Shown: piece after piece, positions 44,571 to 52,939 of the stretch
How the letters are laid out: every line of letters begins with the position of its first letter
Position numbering within the stretch: the stretch's first letter is position 1
Assembly (NCBI GenBank): GCA_902790175.1
Contig: CADAQZ010000015.1
Location: 1-60,200 of the forward strand
Direction of reading: 5' to 3'
Length of the DNA stretch: 60,200 nt
DNA from: an uncultured Eubacteriales bacterium
GTDB lineage: Bacteria > Bacillota > Clostridia > Christensenellales > Aristaeellaceae
Notes under the pieces: model-generated
What the model saw: the letters and a program-made list of their open reading frames with translations, nothing else
Database searches by the model: none
Told to the model about the DNA's origin: nothing
Program-made: the position numbers and the translations under genes

Positions 44571-44669
44571 ATCCAAAACCCCTCTGAAAGCTCGTTTGGC
44601 TATAGAAGCGATCAGCATTATTCTAGGGCATATGTATGGCAAATCAACGCACTTAGCCGGAGTATTGTG

Positions 44670-45905
44670 TTAAAACCTCTGAAGCATAAACCGGAACAGG
44701 TCAAAGTTCAGGTCCTCCGACAGCTCAAAGCAGCTGCCGGTCTTGCCGTAGTGCTTCTTGAGCGCGGCAGCGACGTCCTTCGCCATCTCGCGCTCAGGCA
44801 GCATCAGATAGGCCCTGCCGGAGGCGTCCAGCTGGCGCACGGCGAGGTCTACGGCGCTTGAGACGTCGCCCGCGATGTACTCGGGCCGGTTGAAGTAGTA
44901 GTTCTTGTCCAGGGCCGTGGCCAGCTCGCCCGCGGGCAGGTAGGCCGCGTCCCACGTGCGCGTGTCGCCGAAACAGGCGTAGGGCACGTTGAAGAACGTG
45001 TGCTCCAGCGTGGGCACGTCCTCGATCATGTCGTCCCAGGACGTGTCCACCACGTACCACAGGCCGTCCAGCCGCACGAGGCTCCAGGCGTGGCCCTTGC
45101 TGCCGGAGGCGTCGCGGGTCGTGGGTCCGCCGATCATCTCCACCTCCAGCCCCGCCAGCCGTCCCAGCAGGCGGAAGGCGTCGCAGTATCCGGCGCAGCG
45201 GCATTCGCCGTACTTGAAGAAGCCGTAGGCGTCGCCGCTGTGGGGCGCGAGGATGTCCAGCGTGTACTGGCAGTGGTTGACGACGTAGTCGTGGATGGCG
45301 AGTTCCTTCTCCCAGTCGGTCATGCCGGGCGCGATGATCTCATTGACGACGCCCTGCGCCTGCTCGGCCACGAACCGCGCCTCGTCGGTGAGCGCGCTCG
45401 TGTCGCCGGATTGCAGCGCGTGCAGCGCCGCTACGCCCGGCTTGAGCTCCACGCGCACGGAGGGCGGGTCGGCGTACGAGCGGTACTTGCTGAAGTAGTT
45501 GCTGAACTTGTCGGTGATGTCCGCGATCTCGCCCTGGCCGACGCCGAGCGATTGCAGCGACACGCTGTCCGCGCGGTTTTCGATCATCCACCAGTAGAGG
45601 GAGATCAGCTCCTCCTTCGTGGATATATCGGCCTGCGGAGGTTCGACGCCCCCGGTGGGCTCGGCGGTGGGCTCGGGGGTGACCTCGGGCGCGGGTTCGA
45701 TCGTGGGCGCTTCGGAGGCGGTCGGAGCGGGGGAGGGCTCGGGCGGCGCGGGCCTTTCCGGGCGCCTCGCCAGCAGCGAGATCAGCAGGATCAGAATGAG
45801 CAGCGCGGCGAGTACAACCGCGGCCCACTGGAGCAGCCGCAGGCGGCGCAGGCGGCGGCGACGGTCGCGGTACAGATATGCGCTGACGCGCTTACCCTTG
45901 CCCAT
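44670..45905 (-). CDS. Membrane-anchored transglutaminase-like protein
   Basis: 411 residues. A basic tail (YRDRRRRLRRLRLLQ), one membrane helix (about 27-46), a Pro/Glu/Thr-rich stalk (about 48-92) and an extracellular transglutaminase-like domain. The catalytic triad is present: Cys237 in GECRCAGYCDAF, His272 in KGHAWSLVRL and Asp near 287 in YVVDTSWDDM. Such domains act as proteases or cross-linking enzymes at the cell surface; the activity here is not known. Its N-terminal plan matches the sortase and the 35833 protein. Confidence 0.87.
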   Translation of the reverse strand: MGKGKRVSAYLYRDRRRRLRRLRLLQWAAVVLAALLILILLISLLARRPERPAPPEPSPAPTASEAPTIEPAPEVTPEPTAEPTGGVEPPQADISTKEELISLYWWMIENRADSVSLQSLGVGQGEIADITDKFSNYFSKYRSYADPPSVRVELKPGVAALHALQSGDTSALTDEARFVAEQAQGVVNEIIAPGMTDWEKELAIHDYVVNHCQYTLDILAPHSGDAYGFFKYGECRCAGYCDAFRLLGRLAGLEVEMIGGPTTRDASGSKGHAWSLVRLDGLWYVVDTSWDDMIEDVPTLEHTFFNVPYACFGDTRTWDAAYLPAGELATALDKNYYFNRPEYIAGDVSSAVDLAVRQLDASGRAYLMLPEREMAKDVAAALKKHYGKTGSCFELSEDLNFDLFRFMLQRF

Positions 45906-45916
45906 GCCGACGCCCC

Positions 45917-46005
45917 CTTTTGAGAGTTGAGAGTGGAGAGTGGAGAGTTGAGAGTGGAGAGTGGAGAGTTGAGAGTTTAGAGTTTAGAGTGGAGTGTGGA
46001 GTGAA
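45917..46005 (+). repeat. GAGAGTTGAGAGTGGAGAGTG heptamer array
   Basis: The longest simple-repeat run of the window: about twelve imperfect 7-base units (GAGAGTT, GAGAGTG, GAGTTTA). It lies just upstream (minus strand) of the transglutaminase-like gene. Confidence 0.88.
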
Positions 46006-46007
46006 CC

Positions 46008-46032
46008 GTAGGGACGCCATAATTGGCGTCCG
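46008..46032. repeat. GTAGGGACG palindromic repeat, short form
   Basis: GTAGGGACGCCATAATTGGC continuing GTCCG; an arm GGACGCCA pairs with TGGCGTCC. Same short form at 50064 and 50109. Confidence 0.72.
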
Positions 46033-46156
46033 CGGCTGTTGCACTCTCAACTCTCTATACCCATCATATAGTATAACACGCCCATTCCTCGCGCGACACT
46101 CGCGCCGGCGGTTGTCACAAAATAGCCCAGTTTCGCGTAAAATAACGGATAAGCGG

Positions 46157-46185
46157 TTGTATTTTTCTTCACGCTGTGCTAAAAT
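46157..46185 (+). promoter_or_regulatory. pheST promoter
   Basis: TTGTAT (46157-46162), a 17-base spacer and TAAAAT (46180-46185), just ahead of the T-box leader. Confidence 0.75.
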
Positions 46186-46189
46186 AGCG

Positions 46190-46440
46190 GTAATTTGGCG
46201 GTGATGGAGAGAGTAACCCGCAGGCGCGTCCCCAGAGAGCGGCCCCACGGCTGGAAGGGCGGCGGACGGCGGCGCGGGCGAAGTTCACTCCGGAGCTCCC
46301 TCGCAGAAAGGCGCGGCCGACTAGGCGGGGGCGGATTCATCCCCGTTATCACGATGAGAGACCCGCTTTCGCGGGTGAAATTGGGTGGTACAGCGGAGCA
46401 TGCGGCTTCGCCCCTTGGGGCGAGGCTTTTGTATTGCCCC
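46190..46440 (+). promoter_or_regulatory. T-box leader, phenylalanine-specific
   Basis: tRNA-sensing leader of pheS. A long GC-rich Stem I region carries a candidate specifier codon TTC (46284-46286, in GAAGTTCACTCC), which fits tRNA-Phe. The T-box sequence GGGTGGTAC is at 46383-46391, and the terminator hairpin follows at 46405-46430. Uncharged tRNA-Phe should pair through its 3' end with the T-box and prevent termination. The base after GGTAC deviates from the usual CCGCGG (here ACAGCGG). Confidence 0.85.
46405..46430 (+). terminator. T-box terminator hairpin
   Basis: GCTTCGCCCC and GGGGCGAGGC pair (one G-U) around a TT loop, followed by TTTT. Conditional terminator of the pheST leader. 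Confidence 0.82.
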
Positions 46441-46478
46441 GAAAAGCGTGAAAACACTGTTTGAGGAGTGAAAATCGG

Positions 46479-47501
46479 ATGGAAAAGATGCTTCGGGAGA
46501 TCCGCGAGCGCGTGCTCGCCAACATCGAGGAAGCCAAGGCCAGCGCCGCGCTGGAGCAGATCCGCGTGGGCGTGCTGGGCAAGAAGGGCGAGCTGACCGG
46601 CCTGCTGCGTGGCATGGGAAAGCTGCCGCCGGAGGAGCGGCCGAAGATGGGCCAGCTGGTGAACGACGTGCGCGCCGCGCTGGAGGAAAAGCTGGAGCAG
46701 CGCGCGAAGGAGCTGGCCGAGAAGGAGAAGGCCGCGCGCCTGGAGGCGGAGGCCATCGACGTGACGCTGCCCGGTCCCGCGCGCAGCGCCGGTTCCCTGC
46801 ACCCGATGAACATCGCCCTCCAGAAGATGGTGGATATCTTCGTGGGCATGGGCTACGAGGTGGTGGAGGGCCCGGAGGTGGAGTACGACCACTACAACTT
46901 CGAGCTTCTGAACCTGCCCAAGAACCACCCCGCGCGCGACGCGCAGGACACGTTCTATGTCGATGACAACATCGTGCTGCGCACGCACACCTCCCCGGTG
47001 CAGGCCCGCATCATGACCACCCGCAAGCCGCCCATCCGCGTGATCTGCCCCGGCCGCGTGTATCGCGCTGACGAGGCCGACGCCACGCACAGCCCGGTGT
47101 TTCACCAGATGGAGGGCCTCGTGATCGACGAGAACATCACGATGGGCGATTTGAAGGGCACGCTGGACGAGTTCGCCCGCCAGATGTATGGCGAGGGCAT
47201 CCGCACGCGCTTCCGCCCGTCGTTCTTCCCGTTCACCGAGCCGTCGGCCGAGGTGGACCTCACCTGCGCGAACTGTAAGGGCGAGGGCTGCCGCATGTGC
47301 AAGGGCACCGGCTGGATCGAGGTGCTCGGCGCGGGCATGGTGAACCCGAAGGTGCTGGAGATGTGCGGCATCGACAGCAGGAAGTACTCCGGCTTTGCGT
47401 TCGGCATGGGCGTGGAGCGCATCGCGCTTCTCAAATACAACATCCCGAACCTGCGCTACCTCTACGAAAACGACCTGCGCTTCCTGACGCAGTACAGGTA
47501 A
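46479..47501 (+). CDS. pheS: Phenylalanyl-tRNA synthetase alpha subunit
   Basis: Catalytic subunit of the (alpha-beta)2 enzyme that charges tRNA-Phe; 340 residues. An N-terminal coiled coil (about 1-85) is followed by the class II catalytic core: LHPMNIALQKMVDIFVGMGY, motif 2 in TDEAD-type RVYRADEADATHSPVFHQME, and motif 3 FAFGMGVERIALLKYNI. ATG 46479 follows GAGGAG (46463-46468); a TTG at 46461 is less likely. Controlled by the T-box leader. pheT follows after a 138-base gap that holds an inverted simple repeat. Confidence 0.97.
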   Translation: MEKMLREIRERVLANIEEAKASAALEQIRVGVLGKKGELTGLLRGMGKLPPEERPKMGQLVNDVRAALEEKLEQRAKELAEKEKAARLEAEAIDVTLPGPARSAGSLHPMNIALQKMVDIFVGMGYEVVEGPEVEYDHYNFELLNLPKNHPARDAQDTFYVDDNIVLRTHTSPVQARIMTTRKPPIRVICPGRVYRADEADATHSPVFHQMEGLVIDENITMGDLKGTLDEFARQMYGEGIRTRFRPSFFPFTEPSAEVDLTCANCKGEGCRMCKGTGWIEVLGAGMVNPKVLEMCGIDSRKYSGFAFGMGVERIALLKYNIPNLRYLYENDLRFLTQYR

Positions 47502-47598
47502 AATGAGGAATGAGGAATTAGGAATTAGGAATGACGAAGTGCTATGCCGCGCGGCAGCTGCTATCCATTCCTCATTCCTCATTCCAAATTCCTAATTG
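47502..47598. repeat. Inverted GAGGAATTAGGAATGA simple repeats
   Basis: AATGAGGAATGAGGAATTAG… at the left and its inverse ATTCCTCATTCCTCATTCC… at the right flank a 30-base centre, so the pheS-pheT spacer can form a long hairpin in the mRNA. Confidence 0.82.
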
Positions 47599-47639
47599 AA
47601 ATGACGATATCACCCCGATCAGAAACGGAGGATTGAACT

Positions 47640-50030
47640 ATGAAGGTCCCCATGAAGTGGCTGAAGGAATATGTGGACATCAACATGACCGCGGAGGAGT
47701 ACGCCTCGCGCATGGTCATGACCGGCACCGCCGTCGAGGGCGTGGACAAGACCGGCGAGCAGTTTGACAAAGTGGTCGTGGGATACGTGGTGTCCTGCGT
47801 GGACCACCCCAATTCCGACCACCTGCACATCTGCATGGTGGACGTGGGCGAGGAGGAGCCCATCCAGATCATCTGCGGCGCGCCGAACGTGCACGCCGGA
47901 ATGCGCGTGGCGGCGGCGCTGGACGGCGCGCGCCTGCCCGGAGGGAAAATCAAAAAGGGCAAGATGCGCGGCGAGGTCTCCATGGGCATGCTGTGCTCCG
48001 GCCCCGAGCTGGACGTTCCCGCGGGGCTCTACCCGCACATCGGCGACGAGGGCATCATCGAGATCTTCGAGGATGTGAAGCCCGGCACCGACGTCAAGGA
48101 GGTCTTCGGCCTCGGCGACGATGTGATCGACTTCGAGATCCTCGCCAACCGCCCGGACTGCCTGAGCGTCTGGGGCCTGGCGCGGGAGTCGAGCGCCGTG
48201 CTCGACGAGCACTTCGTGATGCCGGAGATCGCCGTGGAGGAGACCGGCAAGGGCAATTTTGACGACTACGCGAAGGTGGAAGTCCTCGACACCGAGGCCT
48301 GCCAGCGCTACTGCGCGCGCGTGGTGACGGACGTGAAGATCGGCCCCAGCCCCAAGTGGATGCGCGAATACCTGTACGGCGCGGGCGTGCGGCCCATCAA
48401 CAACATCGTGGACATCACCAACTTCGTGATGCTGGAGACCGGCCACCCGATGCACGCCTTCGACCTTTCCAAGGTGAAGGACCAGACCATCGTCGTGCGC
48501 CGCGCGCGCCCGGGCGAGCACCTGGTGACGCTGGACGGCAAGGAGCATGTGCTGGACGAGAGCATGCTGGTGATCGCCGACCGCGAGAACGCCACGGGCC
48601 TGGCTGGCATCATGGGCGGCGAGGAATCCGAGATCGTGAGCGACACCGCCAGCGTGCTGTTCGAGTGCGCGGCGTTCGAGCGCGCGAACAACCGCGTCAC
48701 CGCCCGCAAGCTGGGCATCCGCACCGAGTCCTCCGGCCGCTTCGAGAAGGGCGTCTGCCCGGAGACCACGATGGAGGCACTGGAGCGCGCCTGCATGCTG
48801 GTGAACATGCTGGAGTGCGGCAAGGTCGTCCCCGGCGCGTTCGACTGCTACCCGAACCCGGCAGAGCCCGTGGAGATCGACGCGGAGGTGGCGCGCATCC
48901 AGCGCCGCATCGGCGTGGACGTGCCCGCCGAGACGATGGAGGACATCCTCAACCGCCTCTACATCGACACCACGCTCGTGGACGGGAAGCTCTTGCACTG
49001 CGAGGTGCCCGCGTTCCGCCAGGACATGGAGACCGAGGCCGACGTGTCCGAGGAAGTGCTGCGGATGTACGGCTACGACCACATCCCCTCCACGCTGATG
49101 AACGGCGTGACGATGGCGGGCCACCGCAACCAGGCAACCGCCTTCTCCGACCGCGTGAAGGCCGCGCTGGTGGGCATGGGCCTGTACGAGGTGCTGAACT
49201 ACTCGTTCATCAGCCCCCGCTGGATCGACAATTTGGGCCTGGATGCGGACGACCCGCGCCGCAGCGCCGTCACGCTGCGCAACCCGCTGGGCGAGGATAC
49301 CAGCGTCATGCGCACGTCGCTCGTGCCCAGCATGCTGAATACGGTGGCCGGGAACCTGAACCGCGGCAACGCCGACGGCAGGCTGTTTGAACTTTCAAAG
49401 GTGTTCGTGCCCGCCGAGAAGGCCGGCGACCTGCCCACCGAGAAGCGCGCGCTGTGCCTGAGCGCGTTCGGCGAGGGCGCGGATTTCTACGCCGTGAAGA
49501 ACATCGTGGTTTGGCTGCTGGCGAAGTTCGGCGTCACGGCGCAGATCGAGGCCGCGGGCGACGGCTACTACCATCCGGGCCGCAAGGCGATCATGACCGC
49601 AAACGGCGTGAAACTGGCCGCGCTGGGCGAGATCCACCCGGACGTGGCGGAGAAGTTTGACATCAAGGGCCGCGTGTACGTGGCAGAGATCGACCTCGAC
49701 GCGTTGATGCCCCTGGAAGTGGACTTCTACGGCATAAAGCCCCTGCCGAAGTTCCCCGCCGTCAGCCGCGACATCGCCGTGGTGGCGGACGAGGCCGTCG
49801 GCGCGGGCACGATGCTCGACGCCATCAAGAAGGCTGCCGGCAAGACGCTGGAGGACGCCCGGCTGTTCGACATCTACCGCGGCGAGAAGCTGGGCAAGGG
49901 CAAGAAGTCCGTCGCCTACAGCATCACGCTGCGCGCGCCCGACCGCACCCTGACCGACGAGGAGATCAACGCCACGATGGACAAGGTGCTCAAGGCCTTG
50001 CAGGCGTTTGGCGCGGAACTGAGGGCGTAA
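47640..50030 (+). CDS. pheT: Phenylalanyl-tRNA synthetase beta subunit
   Basis: 796 residues. Domains in order: EMAP/tRNA-binding OB fold (VVGYVVSCVDHPNSDHLHIC, about 40-150), B3/B4 editing region (NRPDCLSVWGLARE to HAFDLSKV), B5 domain (about 400-475), catalytic-like core (ISPRWIDNLGLDADDPRRSA, RTSLVPSMLNTVAGNLNRGN) and the C-terminal FDX-ACB anticodon-binding domain (KFPAVSRDIAVVADE to the end). Works with PheS in the cytoplasm. GGAGG is at about 47626-47630. Complete by length. Confidence 0.97.
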   Translation: MKVPMKWLKEYVDINMTAEEYASRMVMTGTAVEGVDKTGEQFDKVVVGYVVSCVDHPNSDHLHICMVDVGEEEPIQIICGAPNVHAGMRVAAALDGARLPGGKIKKGKMRGEVSMGMLCSGPELDVPAGLYPHIGDEGIIEIFEDVKPGTDVKEVFGLGDDVIDFEILANRPDCLSVWGLARESSAVLDEHFVMPEIAVEETGKGNFDDYAKVEVLDTEACQRYCARVVTDVKIGPSPKWMREYLYGAGVRPINNIVDITNFVMLETGHPMHAFDLSKVKDQTIVVRRARPGEHLVTLDGKEHVLDESMLVIADRENATGLAGIMGGEESEIVSDTASVLFECAAFERANNRVTARKLGIRTESSGRFEKGVCPETTMEALERACMLVNMLECGKVVPGAFDCYPNPAEPVEIDAEVARIQRRIGVDVPAETMEDILNRLYIDTTLVDGKLLHCEVPAFRQDMETEADVSEEVLRMYGYDHIPSTLMNGVTMAGHRNQATAFSDRVKAALVGMGLYEVLNYSFISPRWIDNLGLDADDPRRSAVTLRNPLGEDTSVMRTSLVPSMLNTVAGNLNRGNADGRLFELSKVFVPAEKAGDLPTEKRALCLSAFGEGADFYAVKNIVVWLLAKFGVTAQIEAAGDGYYHPGRKAIMTANGVKLAALGEIHPDVAEKFDIKGRVYVAEIDLDALMPLEVDFYGIKPLPKFPAVSRDIAVVADEAVGAGTMLDAIKKAAGKTLEDARLFDIYRGEKLGKGKKSVAYSITLRAPDRTLTDEEINATMDKVLKALQAFGAELRA

Positions 50031-50033
50031 AAG

Positions 50034-50133
50034 AGAGCTTAGAGTGGAGAGTGAAGAGTGGCCGTAGGGACGCCATAATTGGCGTCCGCGGCTGCTGCCG
50101 CCATTCCCGTGGGGACGCTATGATTGGCGTCCG
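50034..50133 (+). repeat. Simple repeat followed by two GTAGGGACG palindromes
   Basis: GAGCTTAGAGTGGAGAGTGA (50034 on) joins a GTAGGGACGCCATAATTGGC copy (50064) and a second diverged copy GTGGGGACGCTATGATTGGC (50109). The same simple repeat plus palindrome pair occurs at 45917-46032. Confidence 0.75.
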
Positions 50134-50158
50134 CAGCCGCTGCCGCGCGGCAATCCAA

Positions 50159-50216
50159 AAGCCTTCCCCTTTAGGGGAAGGTGGCACGGCGAAGCCGTGA
50201 CAGATGAGGTCGTTCT
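50159..50216 (+). repeat. CCTTCCCC-family repeat, partial
   Basis: CCTTCCCCTTTAGGGGAAGG, then CACGGCGAAGCCGTG and ATGAGGTCGTTC; right half of the 29281 element with a different inner hairpin. Confidence 0.75.
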
Positions 50217-50297
50217 CCTCTGTACAGGCGGCCATGCGGCGGAAAATCCGCCCCTGCGCCCGCCCCACCATGTACCACCAACATTCGAGGTGATCCC

Positions 50298-50777
50298 ATG
50301 ATCGACGCAATCTGCCAAGGAATGATCCGACGCGTCGAAGACCCGGACCGCCGGGCGCAGATCGCGCGCGCGATCCTCGAGGCGCTGCCGGACTGGTTCG
50401 GCAATGTCGAGGCCCGGGAGAACTACATCGAAAAGAGCCGGGACTGGCTGTTCCTGGCCGACTTTGAAGGCGACGCCCCGGCGGGCTTTTTATGCCTGAA
50501 GCCGACGGGAGAGGACACCGTGGAGCTTGCTGTGATGGGTGTCCTGGCGACGCATCACCGGCAGGGCCGCGGCCGTGCGCTGGTCGAAGCTGCGAAGGCC
50601 CTGGCGCGGGAGGCGGGCTTTTCGTTCATGCAGGTCAAGACGGTGAAGATGGGCGTCTACGAGGACTACGACCGCACTAACCGCTTCTATCGGGCGATGG
50701 GTTTTAAGGAGTTCGAGGTCATCCCCGACCTGTGGGACGAAGCCAACCCCTGCCAGATCTACGTGCAGGCGCTGTGA
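50298..50777 (+). CDS. GNAT-family N-acetyltransferase
   Basis: 159 residues. The acetyl-CoA motif is VLATHHRQGRGRALVEAAKA (about 82-101), and the C-terminal NRFYRAMGFKEFEVIPDLWD is typical of the family. The substrate is unknown; close relatives are annotated only as general acetyltransferases. Start ATG 50298 follows GAGGTGA. Single-gene unit between repeats, closed by a hairpin. Confidence 0.87.
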   Translation: MIDAICQGMIRRVEDPDRRAQIARAILEALPDWFGNVEARENYIEKSRDWLFLADFEGDAPAGFLCLKPTGEDTVELAVMGVLATHHRQGRGRALVEAAKALAREAGFSFMQVKTVKMGVYEDYDRTNRFYRAMGFKEFEVIPDLWDEANPCQIYVQAL

Positions 50778-50818
50778 TCGAAAACGCCGGACGGCATTTG
50801 CCGCCCGGCGTTTTCGAT
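50777..50818 (+). terminator. Hairpin terminator after the GNAT gene
   Basis: ATCGAAAACGCCGGACGGCA and TGCCGCCCGGCGTTTTCGAT pair with one mismatch. The T run is inside the 3' arm, so it is plausible rather than strong. Confidence 0.65.
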
Positions 50819-50823
50819 ATGTT

Positions 50824-50921
50824 GAAGATTCTTCGCTGCGCTCAGAATGACAGGCCGACGCCGCAACGCTGTCATTCTGAGCGAAGGCGCGGCCAAAGCC
50901 GCGCCGGAGTCGAAGAATCTT
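50824..50921. repeat. GATTCTTC…GAAGAATC interspersed repeat
   Basis: 98-base relative of the GATCCTTC family: ends GAAGATTCTTCG / CGAAGAATCTT, inner phrase GTCATTCTGAGCGAAGGCGC and an extra GGCGCGGC…GCCGCGCC hairpin. Confidence 0.8.
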
Positions 50922-50941
50922 TTTCTTTTAGAAAGAAAGGT

Positions 50942-52852
50942 TTAATGCTTCCGCTTGCCCTTCTTCTCCTTGAGCAGGTCTCCGTACTTGCTGAACAGGA
51001 AGCTCTGGAACTCCACGCCGGCGGTGCCGTCGGCGCTGCCGTAGCCCATCTTCAGCTGGGCGCTGGTGACGGCCATGCGGGTGGCGTCGTTGTACTCGCC
51101 CACGCTGTCCTCCACGTCCTTCTTGTCGAGGAAGCCCAGCTCCCACAGGCGCTTTTGCAGGTTCGTCACCTCATCGCCGGTGTCGCCGGGGCGCAGGGGG
51201 GTGTAGCTGTCGCCGGTGGCCTCAAACGCCACGTCCGCGCCGGGCGCGGCCTTGCTGAACACGTAGCGCTGCATCGAGGCGGAGGCCTCGCCGTTGGGCT
51301 CGACGCCGAGCACGCCCTGGAAGCGGATCACCGCGTCGCGCGTGGCCTCGTCGTACACGCCGCTGGCGCTCTGCAAATAGCCCAGCTCGACCAGCCGGCT
51401 CTGAAGCGCCGTCACCGCGCTGCCCGTGGAGCCCACGACCAGGTTGAAGTACAGCGTGTCGGCGTCGGCGGCCGCGGCGGGGTCGGGCGTCGGGGTGGGC
51501 TCGACGACCCCCTCCGCGTCCTGCGCGGCCATCTGGGTCTGATCGTAGGTCAGCGCGTCGTCACTGAACAGCACGGTCTGCAGCCACACGCTGGCCAGCC
51601 CGTCCGGGTCCATGCCGTTGCACTGCTGGTAGAAGGCCACGGCGCTGATGGTGGCCTGGCCGTACTCGCCGTTGGGCGTGCCGTTGGCGTAGCCCAGCTC
51701 CACCAGGCGGCGCTGCAGATTCATCACGGCTTCGCCGCTGTCGCCAATGTTCAGGTTCTGGTACTCGGAGATCGCGGCCTCGCCGCCGAAGGCGGGCGCG
51801 CTCTCGGACAGCAGGAACTGCTGCATGTCGGTGGTGAGCATGCCGTTGGGCTGGCGTCCGATGGCGCTGAGGAAGCGGTTGACGCCCTCCTGGGTGGCCT
51901 GGTCGAACACACCGGTGTCCTCGCCGCCCTCCATGTAGCCCAGCGCGATCAGCCGCTGCTGGATCTGGGAGATGCGCGTGCCGGAGCTGCCCAGCGCGAT
52001 GGCCGTTTCGTCGTCGGCCTCGGTGCCGTCGGGCATCACGATGGAGGCCTGCTGGGCCGCCTCGTCCGGCGAGAGCGTGGACAGGATCTGGATCGACGGG
52101 TCGTAGGCCTTGGCGGTGTCGGCGTACAGCTCGCGCTGCATGGCCACGTTGGCCACGTCGCTGGAGGCGAGGCCGTAGGCGGCGTAGAACAGCCGCACGC
52201 ACTGGCCGGTCTCCTCGTCGAACACGCCGGTGAGATCCGTCAGCGGGTAGCCCAGGTTCTTCAGCCTCTGCTGCAGCGCGTACACCGAGCTGCCCACCGC
52301 GCCGGGGCGCAGCACCGCGTACTGCGAAATGACGGCGCTGTTGTACTCCTCGGTGCCGTAGGCCGGGGCCGTGGAGGCGAACAGCTTGAGCTGCAGCTTC
52401 GCCGTGGCGACGCCGGTCTGCATCGTGCCGTAGGTCTGCTCAAAGCGCTTCACGGCGGCCTCGGTGTCGGCGTCGAACAGGCCGGACACGTCGCCGGTGA
52501 AGTAGCCCAAATCGCGCAGGCGCAGCTGCAGCGCCTGCACGGCGATGCCCGTGTTGCCCAGGCTCAGGCTGCGGTACTCGGTGTGCTCCACCTGCTCGCG
52601 GGCGGACTGGAAGTCGCCCTCGATCACGGAGACGTCGTTCAGCGTGACGTTGCCGTCGGGGTCGATCACGATGGCCTCCGGGGCGTTCATGCGCTCCGGC
52701 AGGGGAGTGGCGGTGGCGTAGGGCACGTTGATCTGCACCGAGGTGTCGGCCTCGGTGTTCAGGAAGTCCTCGTCAATCGTTCCGCAGCCCGAAAGCAGCA
52801 GGCAAGTGCCCGCTGCCAGCAGCGCCAGCGCTCCGATCTTCCGGTTTCCCAT
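50942..52852 (-). CDS. Lipoprotein with six peptidoglycan-binding repeats
   Basis: 636 residues. A lipoprotein signal peptide ends in the lipobox LSGC (Cys23). After a spacer come six PG_binding_1-type repeats with the pattern G-x-x-G-x-x-V-x-x-LQ-x-RL-x-x-LGY: for example GNTGIAVQALQLRLRDLGYF, GAVGSSVYALQQRLKNLGYP, GSSGTRISQIQQRLIALGYM, GDSGEAVMNLQRRLVELGYA. A Pro-rich break (VVEPTPTPDP) separates repeats four and five. No catalytic domain is visible, so it may link membrane and cell wall. ATG 52852 has GGAGG upstream on the minus strand. Confidence 0.88.
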   Translation of the reverse strand: MGNRKIGALALLAAGTCLLLSGCGTIDEDFLNTEADTSVQINVPYATATPLPERMNAPEAIVIDPDGNVTLNDVSVIEGDFQSAREQVEHTEYRSLSLGNTGIAVQALQLRLRDLGYFTGDVSGLFDADTEAAVKRFEQTYGTMQTGVATAKLQLKLFASTAPAYGTEEYNSAVISQYAVLRPGAVGSSVYALQQRLKNLGYPLTDLTGVFDEETGQCVRLFYAAYGLASSDVANVAMQRELYADTAKAYDPSIQILSTLSPDEAAQQASIVMPDGTEADDETAIALGSSGTRISQIQQRLIALGYMEGGEDTGVFDQATQEGVNRFLSAIGRQPNGMLTTDMQQFLLSESAPAFGGEAAISEYQNLNIGDSGEAVMNLQRRLVELGYANGTPNGEYGQATISAVAFYQQCNGMDPDGLASVWLQTVLFSDDALTYDQTQMAAQDAEGVVEPTPTPDPAAAADADTLYFNLVVGSTGSAVTALQSRLVELGYLQSASGVYDEATRDAVIRFQGVLGVEPNGEASASMQRYVFSKAAPGADVAFEATGDSYTPLRPGDTGDEVTNLQKRLWELGFLDKKDVEDSVGEYNDATRMAVTSAQLKMGYGSADGTAGVEFQSFLFSKYGDLLKEKKGKRKH

Positions 52853-52897
52853 GCCATGTCCTCCGCTTTGGTGGTTTTGTTTCATATCTATCCACAT

Positions 52898-52926
52898 GTA
52901 TTCTAAATCAATTCCGGCCAAAAAAC
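52898..52926 (-). promoter_or_regulatory. Promoter of the lipoprotein gene
   Basis: Minus-strand TTGTTT (52921-52926), 17 bases, TAGAAT (52898-52903), 46 bases before the start. Confidence 0.6.
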
Positions 52927-52939
52927 AATAGCAAACCCG

